Shown here piece by piece: positions 44,557 through 52,546 of a stretch of DNA of 64,000 nucleotides. The position numbers were made by a program, and so were the translations under genes. This stretch comes from Anaerotignum lactatifermentans DSM 14214. GTDB taxonomy: Bacteria; Bacillota; Clostridia; Lachnospirales; Anaerotignaceae. The stretch is from positions 1 to 64,000 of the forward strand of contig NZ_FRAH01000009.1 in NCBI RefSeq assembly GCF_900142265.1, given 5' to 3'. A model generated the notes under the pieces. That model saw only the letters and a program-made list of their open reading frames with translations, was not told the origin of the DNA and searched no databases. The first letter of the stretch is position 1. Every line of letters begins with the position of its first letter.

Positions 44557-45723
44557 ATGGTAACAGGAAGTATTTACGAAAGAAAAGGCATTTATTACGC
44601 CATCGTCAGCTATTATGTGGACGGCAGAAGAAAACAAAAATCTGTCAGCACAGGCTTGCCAGTGAAAGGAAACAAACGTCGTGCTTTGGAATTTCTGGAG
44701 AACCTGAAACGGACATACGAAACGAAAGAATCCATGGAAAATATGGACGGCAGTCGGCTTTTGATGACGGATTACATGGATGAATGGCTGAAAATCGTAA
44801 AACCTTTGGTGGAGCGAGCCACCTATAAAAGTTATGACAATATGGTCTCCGCTCGTATCCGACCTCATTTTGAAAAACTGAATCTGCTTTTGACAGAAGT
44901 AGAACCGAAGCACATCAAAATGCTCTATGACGAGATTTTAGAACAAGGCTACACCACCAATACGGTCATCCATTATCACGCTGTTCTTCATCAGGCGCTT
45001 GCCTATGCTGTAAAAAACGATTACATCCTCAGCAATCCTGCGGATCGGGTAAAACGTCCCAAGAAGAACAAACATATCTCCAGTTTTTATACCAAGGAGG
45101 AAATTTTGACTTTGCTGGATATTGCCAAAGATGATCCAATTTACATCCCCATCGTTTTAAGCGCCTACTATGGGTTCCGCAGAAGCGAAACTTTAGGGAT
45201 GCGTTGGAGTGCCATTGATTTTGAAAACAAAACCATCACCGTCAATCACAAGGTCACAGAGCTGACAGAAAACGGAAAAACCATTGTTTACGCAGAGGAC
45301 AAGCTGAAAACAAAATCCAGCTATCGTACCCTGCCCCTGATTCCCGTTGTGGAAGAAAAGCTGCTGGAACACAAAGCGAAACTGGAACGAAATCAGAAAT
45401 TGTTTGGAAACGGTTACTGCAAAGAATATATGGATTATGTTTGCGTAGACGAAATGGGCAAACTGTTTCGTCCTAATTTTGTCAGCGACCACTTTGGCTG
45501 GTTATTGAAAAAATACGGTTTGAAAAAACTCACATTCAAAGAACTGCGTCACAGCTGTGCCAGTATGCTGGTGGCAGAAGGCATCCCCATGAAATCCATT
45601 CAGGAATGGCTGGGACATTCCAACTTCTCCACTACGGCAGACATCTATTCTCATATCGACTATCACGCAAAACAGCAGTCCGCCGCTGCTATCGGTAATG
45701 CATTGCAGAGTAAAAAAGATTGA
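44557..45723 (+). CDS. int: Tyrosine recombinase (integrase)
   Basis: The 388-residue protein starts at MVTGSIYERKGIYYAIVSYY; AAAGGAG stands seven bases upstream. An N-terminal arm-type DNA-binding part (1-60, with DGRRKQKSVSTGLPVKG) is followed by a SAM-like core-binding domain and the catalytic domain: YYGFRRSETLGM (Arg), TFKELRHSCASMLV (HxxR), WLGHSNFSTTADIYSHIDY (His and the nucleophile Tyr). All residues are intact, so it is probably active. The 3' end lies 62 bases from the 3' end of the tRNA-Ser gene, the usual position for a tRNA-specific integrase. Confidence 0.93.
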   Translation: MVTGSIYERKGIYYAIVSYYVDGRRKQKSVSTGLPVKGNKRRALEFLENLKRTYETKESMENMDGSRLLMTDYMDEWLKIVKPLVERATYKSYDNMVSARIRPHFEKLNLLLTEVEPKHIKMLYDEILEQGYTTNTVIHYHAVLHQALAYAVKNDYILSNPADRVKRPKKNKHISSFYTKEEILTLLDIAKDDPIYIPIVLSAYYGFRRSETLGMRWSAIDFENKTITVNHKVTELTENGKTIVYAEDKLKTKSSYRTLPLIPVVEEKLLEHKAKLERNQKLFGNGYCKEYMDYVCVDEMGKLFRPNFVSDHFGWLLKKYGLKKLTFKELRHSCASMLVAEGIPMKSIQEWLGHSNFSTTADIYSHIDYHAKQQSAAAIGNALQSKKD

Positions 45724-45750
45724 AAAGAACTTATGGAAGCGTATCGAAAC

Positions 45751-45780
45751 AAAAAAGAAACCTTGAAAAATCAAGGTTTC
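45751..45780 (-). terminator. Terminator of the tRNA-Ser gene
   Basis: GAAACCTTG (45757-45765) and CAAGGTTTC (45772-45780) form a perfect stem, with UUUUUU at the minus-strand side. It directly follows the tRNA 3' end. Just beyond, GGAAGCGTATCGAA (45735-45748, plus strand) repeats in reverse the 5' end of two of the tRNA fragments. Confidence 0.8.
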
Positions 45781-45785
45781 CAGAG

Positions 45786-45871
45786 CGGAGACGGTGGGAT
45801 TCGAACCCACGTGCCCTTTCGGACAACTCGATTTCGAGTCGAGCTCGTTATGACCGCTTCGATACGTCTCC
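45786..45871 (-). tRNA. tRNA-Ser(CGA)
   Basis: The minus strand reads GGAGACG at the 5' end and CGTCTCC plus a discriminator G at the 3' end, a 7-bp acceptor stem. The anticodon arm is CTCGA-CTCGAAA-TCGAG with anticodon CGA, a long variable arm follows as in serine tRNAs, and the T arm has GTGGG-TTCGAAT-CCCAC. No CCA is encoded. It is the integration target of the neighbouring integrase. Confidence 0.9.
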
Positions 45872-45907
45872 ATTTAGAGAATATTCAGTTTTTGGCACAG
45901 ATAACAT

Positions 45908-46410
45908 GATTTCGAGTGCAGCTCGTTGCGACCTCTTCGATACGCTTCCGTATTAACGTATTAAAGTATTTTCAAATTTTCAGTAAATTTTCTTTTGTTA
46001 GCAATTTGTTAGCATTTCAGCTTTTTTCGTTTGGCTGCTTGGGCTGAAAGCCTGATGTTTCCTGACTTTCTGGCATCGGGGACGAAATTCACCGCCTCGA
46101 TTTCGAGTCAGCCTCGTTATGACCACTTCGGTACGTCTCCGTATTAATGTATTAAAGTATTTTCAAATTTTTAGAAAATTTTCTTTTGTTAGCAATTTGT
46201 TAGCATTTCAGCTTTTTTCGTTCGGCTGCTTCGGCTGAAAGCCTGATGTTCTCTAACTTTCTGGCATCGGGGACGAAATTCACCGCCTCGATTTCGAGTC
46301 AAGCTCGTTACGACCACTTCGATACGCTTCCATTTATAAATATTCAATTATTTAGCATTTTCAATATGAATTTCGAGTCAGCCTCGTTATGACCACTTCG
46401 GTACGTCTCC
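45908..46410. repeat. Four partial copies of the tRNA-Ser 5' half and a tandem 191-bp repeat
   Basis: Copies of the anticodon-to-5'-end segment, same orientation as the tRNA, occur at 45908-45949, 46098-46140, 46289-46331 and 46368-46410. Copies 2 and 4 share CTCGTTATGACCACTTCGG; 1 and 3 share CGATACGCTTCC. 45950-46140 and 46141-46331 are near-identical 191-bp tandem units. Each holds TTGTTAGCAATTTGTTAGCA (45995-46014, 46196-46215), a hairpin AGCTTTTTTCG..GGCTGAAAGCC region, and ends in a tRNA fragment. This fits stacked remnants of integrase attachment sites. None of the fragments could fold as a full tRNA. Confidence 0.8.
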
Positions 46411-46532
46411 AAAATAACCATCTTTACAGAATTGCCTATATAGTATACCAGCCGGCAATTAAAATTGCAATCTTTTTTCCACAAATCTACATTCTTTTCC
46501 CTTCAAATCGAACATTCTTTCCCCTTCTCCCC

Positions 46533-46561
46533 TTGACACTCCCCTGGAATTTCTGTAAAGT
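46533..46561 (+). promoter_or_regulatory. Promoter of the topoisomerase genes
   Basis: TTGACA (46533-46538), 17 bases and TAAAGT (46556-46561) lie 64 bases before the ATG. Confidence 0.7.
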
Positions 46562-46625
46562 AGAGAAGATGAGCATATAAAAAATAGGATTCTTTCCTAT
46601 TATAAATATAGAAACAGGTGAAACG

Positions 46626-48602
46626 ATGCAATCGAATCAAAATTCTAACTATAATAATGAGAGTATTACCTCTTTGAAAGGTGCTGACCGTGTCCGTCTG
46701 CGTCCCGGGGTTATTTTCGGGTCTGACGGGCTGGAAGGCTGTGAACATGCTGTCTTCGAAATCCTTTCCAACTCCATTGACGAAGCAAGAGAAGGCTTTG
46801 GCAGCAAAATCGAGGTAGTGCGTTACAAAGACCAGTCTATTCTTGTAAAAGACTATGGTCGCGGTATTCCCGTTGACTACAATCCCAAAGAAGAACGATA
46901 TAACTGGGAGCTGGTTTTCTGTGAACTTTATGCTGGCGGCAAATACCAGAACAATTCTGGTGAAAACTATGAATTCAGTTTAGGTCTGAATGGTCTGGGT
47001 ACTTGTGCCACACAGTATGCCTCTGCCTACATGGATGCTACCATCTACCGTGACGGCATGCGTTATGACTTACACTTCGAAAAAGGCGAAAACATCGGTG
47101 GTCTGGTAAAAGAACCCACACACAAACGTGTCACAGGCACACAAATTCGCTGGCTGCCCGATCGGGATGTATTCACAGATATTGCCATTCCCCTTTCCTA
47201 TTTTCAGGATATTCTGCGCAGACAGGCAATTGTCAATGCTGGTCTGACTTTTGAACTTTTTGATGAAGAAAGCGGCGAAACTTTTACCTATTACTATGAA
47301 AACGGTATCCGGGACTATCTGGCAGAACTTGCTGGCAACACTTCTTTGACAGACGTTCACTACCTTCAGACAGAAACCAGAGGCCGTGACCGTGAGGACA
47401 AGCCAGAATACAAACTGAAATTTGAAGCGGCTTTCTGTTTCAACAATCAGATAAATCTGTTGGAATACTATCACAATTCCAGTTTTCTGGAATATGGCGG
47501 CGCGCCTGACAAAGCAGTGAAAAGTGCTTTTGTTTCCGCCATCGACAAATATCTGAAAACAAACAATCTTTATAAAAAAGATGAGAAAAAGATCACATTC
47601 TCTGACATTGAGGACAGTTTGATTTTGGTCATCAACTCTTTCTCTACTATCACAAGTTATGAAAATCAGACCAAAAAATCCATCACCAACAAATTCATCC
47701 AGGATGCTATGACAGATTTCTTCCGGGAACAGTTAGAAATCTATTTCATCGAAAACAAAATGGATGCGGATAAAATTGCCAATCAGGTACTGGCAAACAA
47801 ACGCAGTCGTGAAACCGCAGAAAAAACCCGTGTTTCCATTCGCAAAAAGCTGACAGGCTCTCTGGATATGAACAACCGTGTAGAAAAATTTGTCAACTGT
47901 CGTACCAAAGACGTCAGCCGTCGGGAAATCTACATTGTAGAAGGTGACTCCGCTTTGGGTTCCTGTAAACAGGGACGTGATGCGGAATTTCAGGCAATCA
48001 TTCCCATTCGCGGTAAGATTTTGAACTGTTTAAAAGCAGACTACAACAAAATTTTCAACAGCGACATTATTACAGACCTTTTGAAAGTGCTGGGCTGCGG
48101 CGTGGAAATCAAATCCAAGCATAACACTGGTCTGAATTCTTTTGACATCAATCAGCTTCGCTGGAGCAAGATCATTCTCTGCACCGATGCGGACGTGGAC
48201 GGATTCCAGATTCGTACTCTGCTTTTGACCATGCTGTATCGTCTGGTACCAACACTCATTGAAGAAAAGAAAGTTTACATTGCCGAGTCCCCTCTTTATG
48301 AGATTGTCAACGGCAAAGACACTTACTTTGCGTACTCCGACGCAGAAAAAGCAAACATCGTCAGCAAGCTGAAAGGCAAAGTAAAAATCAACCGCTCCAA
48401 AGGGCTAGGTGAAAACCAGCCGGAAATGATGTGGGAAACCACCATGAATCCTGAAACCAGACGTTTGATTCTGGTAACACCTGACGATGTGCAACGTACG
48501 CAGGAAATGTTTGAGCTTCTGCTGGGGGAAAATCTGGCAGGACGAAAAGAATTTATTGCCGAAGAAGGCTACAAATATCTGGACTTAACAGATATCAGCT
48601 AA
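46626..48602 (+). CDS. Type II topoisomerase subunit B (ParE/GyrB-like)
   Basis: The 658-residue protein has the GHKL ATPase at the start: AVFEILSNSIDEAREGFGSK (N box), VKDYGRGIPVD and SLGLNGLGTCATQYAS (ATP lid). A transducer domain follows. The TOPRIM part has IVEGDSALGSCKQGRDAEFQ, IIPIRGKILNCLKAD and CTDADVDGFQIRTLL, with the C-terminal GLGENQPEMMWETTMNP. The usual EGDSAGGSAKQGRD of ParE/GyrB is altered to EGDSALGSCKQGRD. It is thus a divergent ParE/GyrB paralogue. The ATP-dependent strand passage complex forms with the next gene, 16 bases downstream. The organism probably has separate gyrase genes elsewhere. Confidence 0.88.
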   Translation: MQSNQNSNYNNESITSLKGADRVRLRPGVIFGSDGLEGCEHAVFEILSNSIDEAREGFGSKIEVVRYKDQSILVKDYGRGIPVDYNPKEERYNWELVFCELYAGGKYQNNSGENYEFSLGLNGLGTCATQYASAYMDATIYRDGMRYDLHFEKGENIGGLVKEPTHKRVTGTQIRWLPDRDVFTDIAIPLSYFQDILRRQAIVNAGLTFELFDEESGETFTYYYENGIRDYLAELAGNTSLTDVHYLQTETRGRDREDKPEYKLKFEAAFCFNNQINLLEYYHNSSFLEYGGAPDKAVKSAFVSAIDKYLKTNNLYKKDEKKITFSDIEDSLILVINSFSTITSYENQTKKSITNKFIQDAMTDFFREQLEIYFIENKMDADKIANQVLANKRSRETAEKTRVSIRKKLTGSLDMNNRVEKFVNCRTKDVSRREIYIVEGDSALGSCKQGRDAEFQAIIPIRGKILNCLKADYNKIFNSDIITDLLKVLGCGVEIKSKHNTGLNSFDINQLRWSKIILCTDADVDGFQIRTLLLTMLYRLVPTLIEEKKVYIAESPLYEIVNGKDTYFAYSDAEKANIVSKLKGKVKINRSKGLGENQPEMMWETTMNPETRRLILVTPDDVQRTQEMFELLLGENLAGRKEFIAEEGYKYLDLTDIS

Positions 48603-48618
48603 GAAAGGTAAGATTGTT

Positions 48619-50838
48619 ATGGCAAGAAAGAAAAAAACAGTCATTGAACGAAAAGATAATTTCATACAGGAGCAGCCTATCACCCAGACACTGGAACAAA
48701 ACTACATGCCCTATGCCATGAGTGTCATTGTTTCCCGTGCCATTCCTGAAATTGATGGGTTCAAACCCTCCCACCGGAAACTCCTTTACACCATGTACCA
48801 CATGGGGCTTTTACGGGGCGAACGTACAAAATCCACCAATGTAGTTGGTCAGACCATGAAACTGAATCCCCATGGGGATGCTGCTATTTACGAAACATTG
48901 GTACGTCTCACAGAAGGCAACGGTGCACTTCTGACACCTTTTGTAGATTCCAAAGGGAATTTCGGGAAACAGTATTCCCGTGACATGGCTTACGCCGCCT
49001 CCCGTTACACAGAAGTGAAACTGGCGCCCATTTGTCAAGAAGTTTTCGCGGACATTGACAAAAACACTGTCGAATTCGTGGATAACTATGACGGTTCCAT
49101 GCAAGAACCTGTTTTGTTGCCCACCACATTTCCCAATATTCTGGCAAATCCTAACATTGGGATTGCAGTTGGTATGGCAAGCTCCATTTGCAGCTTTAAC
49201 TTAGCGGAACTTTGCGAAGCCACTGCTGCTTACATCAAAGATAATTCTATTGATCTTTGCGATGTGCTTCCCGCTCCCGATTTTTCCACAGGCGGACAGT
49301 TAATATACAACCGTTCCTCTTTGGAGCAGATTTACCGCACTGGTCGTGGCAGTTTGAAACTTCGGGCAAAATACCGCTATGACAAAGATGCGAACTGCAT
49401 CGAAATTTACGAAATCCCTTACACTACCAATCTGGAGGTCATCATTGACAAAATCATTGCATTGGTAAAAGGCGGAAAAATTCGTGATATTTCCGATATT
49501 CGTGACGAAACTGACTTAAATGGTCTGAAAATCACCATTGACATCAAAAAAGGCACCAACCCGGATTTACTCATGCATAAACTCTATGCCATGACGCCGC
49601 TTTCCGACAGTTTTAGCTGCAACTTCAACGTATTGATTCAAGGAAAGCCCATGACATTAGGCGTTGGCGGCATTTTGCAGCACTGGACAGAATTCCGTAT
49701 GGAATCCATCCGCAAACAGCTGGCTTTTGATATTCAGAAAAAACAGGAAAAATATCACCTCTTGCAAGGTCTTGCGGAAATTCTGCTGGATATTGACAAA
49801 GCCATTTCCATCATCCGCCATACAGAACTGGAATCTATGGTTGTGCCCAATCTGATGGAAGGCTTCTCCATTGACGAAGTACAGGCGGACTATATTGCGG
49901 AAATGAAACTGCGTAACATCAACAAGGAATATATCCTCAAACGTACGCAGGAAATGAAAACTCTGGAAAATGAAATTGCAGATTTGAAAGCAACATTGGA
50001 AAGCAACACCAAAATCAAAAATCTGATCTGTCGTCAGCTGAAAGCCGTTGCAAAAAAATACGGCAAACCTCGTCTGACAGAAATCATTCAGGAAGAAGAA
50101 ATTGTGACACCTACCAAAGATGATTTCATCGAAGATTATGGTGTACGCCTGTTCCTGACAGAACAGAACTATTTCAAAAAAATCCCTCTGATTTCCCTGC
50201 GTTCTGCCGGTGAACAGAAAGTCAAGGACGACGACTATATCATGCAGGAGCTGGAAAGCACCAACCGCGGAGAAATGCTGTTCTTCTCCAATCAGTTCAA
50301 CGTTTACAAAATGAAGCTCAGCGACATTCCCGACAGCAAAGCAAGCTCCATGGGGGAATATCTCCAGAACCTTCTGGGTATGGATGCAGAAGAAAAAATC
50401 CTTTACATGACTGTCACACAGGATTACAACGGTTTTATGGTATTTTTCTTTGAAAACGGGAAAGGCGCAAAGGTACAGCTTTCTGCTTATGCTACCAAAG
50501 CAAACAGACGGAAATTGGTCAATGCCTACTCCGCACGTTCTCCGTTAGTATACATGGAAAAACTGGATGCAGACGCAGATTTCCTGCTCATGCGCAACCA
50601 CGACAAAGCCACGCTGCTGAACACAGAACTGATTCCGGCAAACGCTTCCAAAAGCGCATCTGGTGTGCAGCTTTATACCCTCAAGAAAAACAGCAGCATC
50701 ACCAAAGTCTGCCCTGCGGCTGAGTTCCAGACAGACAATCCAGAATACTATCGAACACGAAAAATTCCAACAACCGGGCATTTCATTCAGGAAAAAGACA
50801 AAACTTCCAATGACGTTCCTGGACAAATGGAATTATAA
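48619..50838 (+). CDS. Type II topoisomerase subunit A (ParC/GyrA-like)
   Basis: The 739-residue protein carries MSVIVSRAIPEIDGFKPSHR, then KLNPHGDAAIYETLVRL, SKGNFGKQYSRDMAYAASRY and TEVKL; Tyr130 is the DNA-cleaving tyrosine. A long coiled-coil part (about 410-470) is followed by a short C-terminal region. No GyrA box (QRRGGKG) was seen, so it is ParC-like rather than gyrase. The quinolone-contact position that is usually Ser (GDS) is Ala88 here (GDAA). It overlaps no other gene and ends before a terminator. Confidence 0.88.
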   Translation: MARKKKTVIERKDNFIQEQPITQTLEQNYMPYAMSVIVSRAIPEIDGFKPSHRKLLYTMYHMGLLRGERTKSTNVVGQTMKLNPHGDAAIYETLVRLTEGNGALLTPFVDSKGNFGKQYSRDMAYAASRYTEVKLAPICQEVFADIDKNTVEFVDNYDGSMQEPVLLPTTFPNILANPNIGIAVGMASSICSFNLAELCEATAAYIKDNSIDLCDVLPAPDFSTGGQLIYNRSSLEQIYRTGRGSLKLRAKYRYDKDANCIEIYEIPYTTNLEVIIDKIIALVKGGKIRDISDIRDETDLNGLKITIDIKKGTNPDLLMHKLYAMTPLSDSFSCNFNVLIQGKPMTLGVGGILQHWTEFRMESIRKQLAFDIQKKQEKYHLLQGLAEILLDIDKAISIIRHTELESMVVPNLMEGFSIDEVQADYIAEMKLRNINKEYILKRTQEMKTLENEIADLKATLESNTKIKNLICRQLKAVAKKYGKPRLTEIIQEEEIVTPTKDDFIEDYGVRLFLTEQNYFKKIPLISLRSAGEQKVKDDDYIMQELESTNRGEMLFFSNQFNVYKMKLSDIPDSKASSMGEYLQNLLGMDAEEKILYMTVTQDYNGFMVFFFENGKGAKVQLSAYATKANRRKLVNAYSARSPLVYMEKLDADADFLLMRNHDKATLLNTELIPANASKSASGVQLYTLKKNSSITKVCPAAEFQTDNPEYYRTRKIPTTGHFIQEKDKTSNDVPGQMEL

Positions 50839-50848
50839 ATTATTACAA

Positions 50849-50885
50849 AAAAAAGGATTTCTTTCCCTGAAAGAAGTCCTTTTTT
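50849..50885 (+). terminator. Terminator of the topoisomerase genes
   Basis: AAAAGGATTTCTTT pairs with AAAGAAGTCCTTTT, followed by T residues, 11 bases after the stop. Confidence 0.8.
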
Positions 50886-50913
50886 CTTGTATTGGGTGCT
50901 TTAGCTTAACAAA

Positions 50914-51166
50914 ACCCCTAGTTCTACTAGGGGTAAATAAAATACTTTAGTATATTTTTTTGAATGATAATTACTATGGATTTACTAATTATCAAATGAA
51001 GGATAGATATGCAATATTAAATTAACATACTGTATTCTCAATTATAGTACCTGTTTACAGGTTGCAGTGCAAATAAATGCGATGATATTTTTCGATGCCC
51101 CTTTTAGGGGTCGGCACGTAATACCCCTTCTAGGGGTTGATCAAACCACTAGTTTACTAGTGGTTT
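50914..51166. repeat. Cluster of four CTAG-type palindromes in an intergenic gap
   Basis: ACCCCTAG-N5-CTAGGGGT (50914-50934), CCCCT-TTT-AGGGG (51098-51110), ACCCCT-TCT-AGGGGT (51123-51137) and AAACCACTAGT-N2-ACTAGTGGTTT (51143-51166). All are perfect, with short loops, and lack T runs on either side that would make them terminators. The function is unknown. Confidence 0.6.
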
Positions 51167-51211
51167 TGATTGTGAAATGTTCCACTTTTCTTTTCCCTCC
51201 TTCGCCTTTCA

Positions 51212-51241
51212 TTGACTTATCTTTCACAATGGTGTTATAAT
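51212..51241 (+). promoter_or_regulatory. Promoter of the KBL-like gene
   Basis: TTGACT (51212-51217), 18 bases and a consensus TATAAT (51236-51241) lie 72 bases before the ATG. Confidence 0.7.
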
Positions 51242-51313
51242 GCTTTTAGGGTTTTTTATTAAAATTTCATTTGAAAGCAAAATCAGGGATTATCACAGAA
51301 AGAAGGATGCAAC

Positions 51314-52426
51314 ATGTACAGAACCCTTTATGGACCTCAGGGTGCACACATCAATCTGGACGGCAGAGAAATCATCAATATGGCCTCCAACAACTATCTG
51401 GGTCTGGCTAACGACCCCGATCTGGTAGCCGCAGCAAAGGAAGCCATTGACAAATATGGTGTTGGTCCCAGTGCCAGCAGAAACATTGTCGGTAACTTCG
51501 CAATCCATGACGAACTGGAAGAAGCACTGGCAAAATTCAAAGGCGTAGAAGCTGTTCTGGTATTCAACAGCGGCGTAGCGGCAAACACAGGCGTTATTCC
51601 TGTACTGGTAGGCAAAGGCGATACCATTTACAGTGACGAACTGAACCACGGCAGCATCATCGACGGTTGCCGTTTGTCCCGTGCAAATGTAAAAGTATAT
51701 CCTCACATGGATCTGGCAAAACTGGAAGAAATGCTGAAAGAACCCACAGAAGGCAAAAAACTGCTGGTTGCTGACGCAGTATTCAGCATGGACGGCGATC
51801 TGGCTCCCCTGCCTGAAATGGCAGCTCTGGCTGAAAAATACGGCGCTATGTTCATGGTTGACGATGCTCATGGCGACGGCGTAATGGGTCCTTACGGCAA
51901 AGGTACTGTTGAACACTTTGGCCTGCGTGACAAAGTAACAGTAGAAACAGGCTCCCTGTCCAAAGCTTTCGGTGCAGCCGGCGGTTTTGTAGCAGGTACG
52001 AAAGAATTTATCGAAGAACTGCGTCCCAAGGCTCGTAGCTTCATCTTCACCGCTTCTCCTCTGGCTCCCTGCCTGACAGCAGCAGCACTGGCTGCCATCA
52101 ACAAAATTGCCGATGACGACACACTGGTAAAACGTCTGTGGGAAAACAGAGAATATTTCGCAAAACGTATGGAAGAAGCAGGTCTGAACACAGGCTCCAC
52201 TGTAACACCTGTTATCCCCGTTATCGTTGGCGATGCAGAAAAAGCAGAAGAACTGAGCGCTCGTCTGTATGAAAAAGGCGTTTACGCACAGGCAATCAAA
52301 TTCCCTGTTGTACCCAGAGGTACCGCTCGTCTGCGTGTGATGATTTCCGCAGCACACACCAGAGAAGATCTGGAAAAAGCTGCTGATGCCATCATTGAAA
52401 TCACAAAAGAAATGGGCATCATCTAA
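51314..52426 (+). CDS. Alpha-oxoamine synthase family enzyme (KBL/AONS-like)
   Basis: The 370-residue protein belongs to the class II aminotransferase-like alpha-oxoamine synthases. INMASNNYLGLANDP, YGVGPSASRNIVGN, LVFNSGVAANTGVI, DELNHGSIIDGCRLS, MVDDAHGDGVMG and the PLP lysine in TGSLSKAFGAAGGF are present. The family joins an acyl-CoA with an amino acid: glycine with acetyl-CoA (2-amino-3-oxobutyrate CoA ligase) or alanine with pimeloyl-CoA (BioF). It is short, about 25 residues less than typical Kbl at the N-terminus. No tdh or bio genes lie nearby, so the exact substrate is open. The gene has its own promoter and terminator. Confidence 0.85.
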   Translation: MYRTLYGPQGAHINLDGREIINMASNNYLGLANDPDLVAAAKEAIDKYGVGPSASRNIVGNFAIHDELEEALAKFKGVEAVLVFNSGVAANTGVIPVLVGKGDTIYSDELNHGSIIDGCRLSRANVKVYPHMDLAKLEEMLKEPTEGKKLLVADAVFSMDGDLAPLPEMAALAEKYGAMFMVDDAHGDGVMGPYGKGTVEHFGLRDKVTVETGSLSKAFGAAGGFVAGTKEFIEELRPKARSFIFTASPLAPCLTAAALAAINKIADDDTLVKRLWENREYFAKRMEEAGLNTGSTVTPVIPVIVGDAEKAEELSARLYEKGVYAQAIKFPVVPRGTARLRVMISAAHTREDLEKAADAIIEITKEMGII

Positions 52427-52435
52427 TTTTGATAC

Positions 52436-52475
52436 CACTCCCCCGCTGCTCTTGCAGTGGGGGTTTTCTTTTTTC
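52436..52475 (+). terminator. Terminator of the KBL-like gene
   Basis: ACTCCCCCGCTGC and GCAGTGGGGGT form the stem, followed by TTTTCTTTTTT. Confidence 0.85.
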
Positions 52476-52486
52476 AAAGCATATAA

Positions 52487-52526
52487 AAAGCCTCATGTGA
52501 CCAAGAGTCCCATGAGGCTTTCTTTT
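52487..52526 (-). terminator. Terminator of the YkvI-like gene
   Basis: AAAGCCTCATG (52487-52497) and CATGAGGCTTT (52511-52521) form a perfect stem, with U residues on the minus strand. It lies 21 bases after the YkvI-like stop. Confidence 0.75.
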
Positions 52527-52546
52527 AAACCTAATTTATCGTTAGA

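Noticed and set aside
45908-46410. CRISPR-like reading of the repeated tRNA fragments
   Set aside because: Units are 191 bp and near-identical along their full length, with tRNA parts; there is no repeat-spacer pattern and no cas gene.
45908-46410. Further functional tRNA genes
   Set aside because: Only the 5' half to the anticodon loop is present; no variable arm, T arm or 3' acceptor strand.
51293-52477. A 394-codon frame opposite the KBL-like gene
   Set aside because: It is antisense to a full-length enzyme and is rich in Cys and Phe, as shadow frames are.
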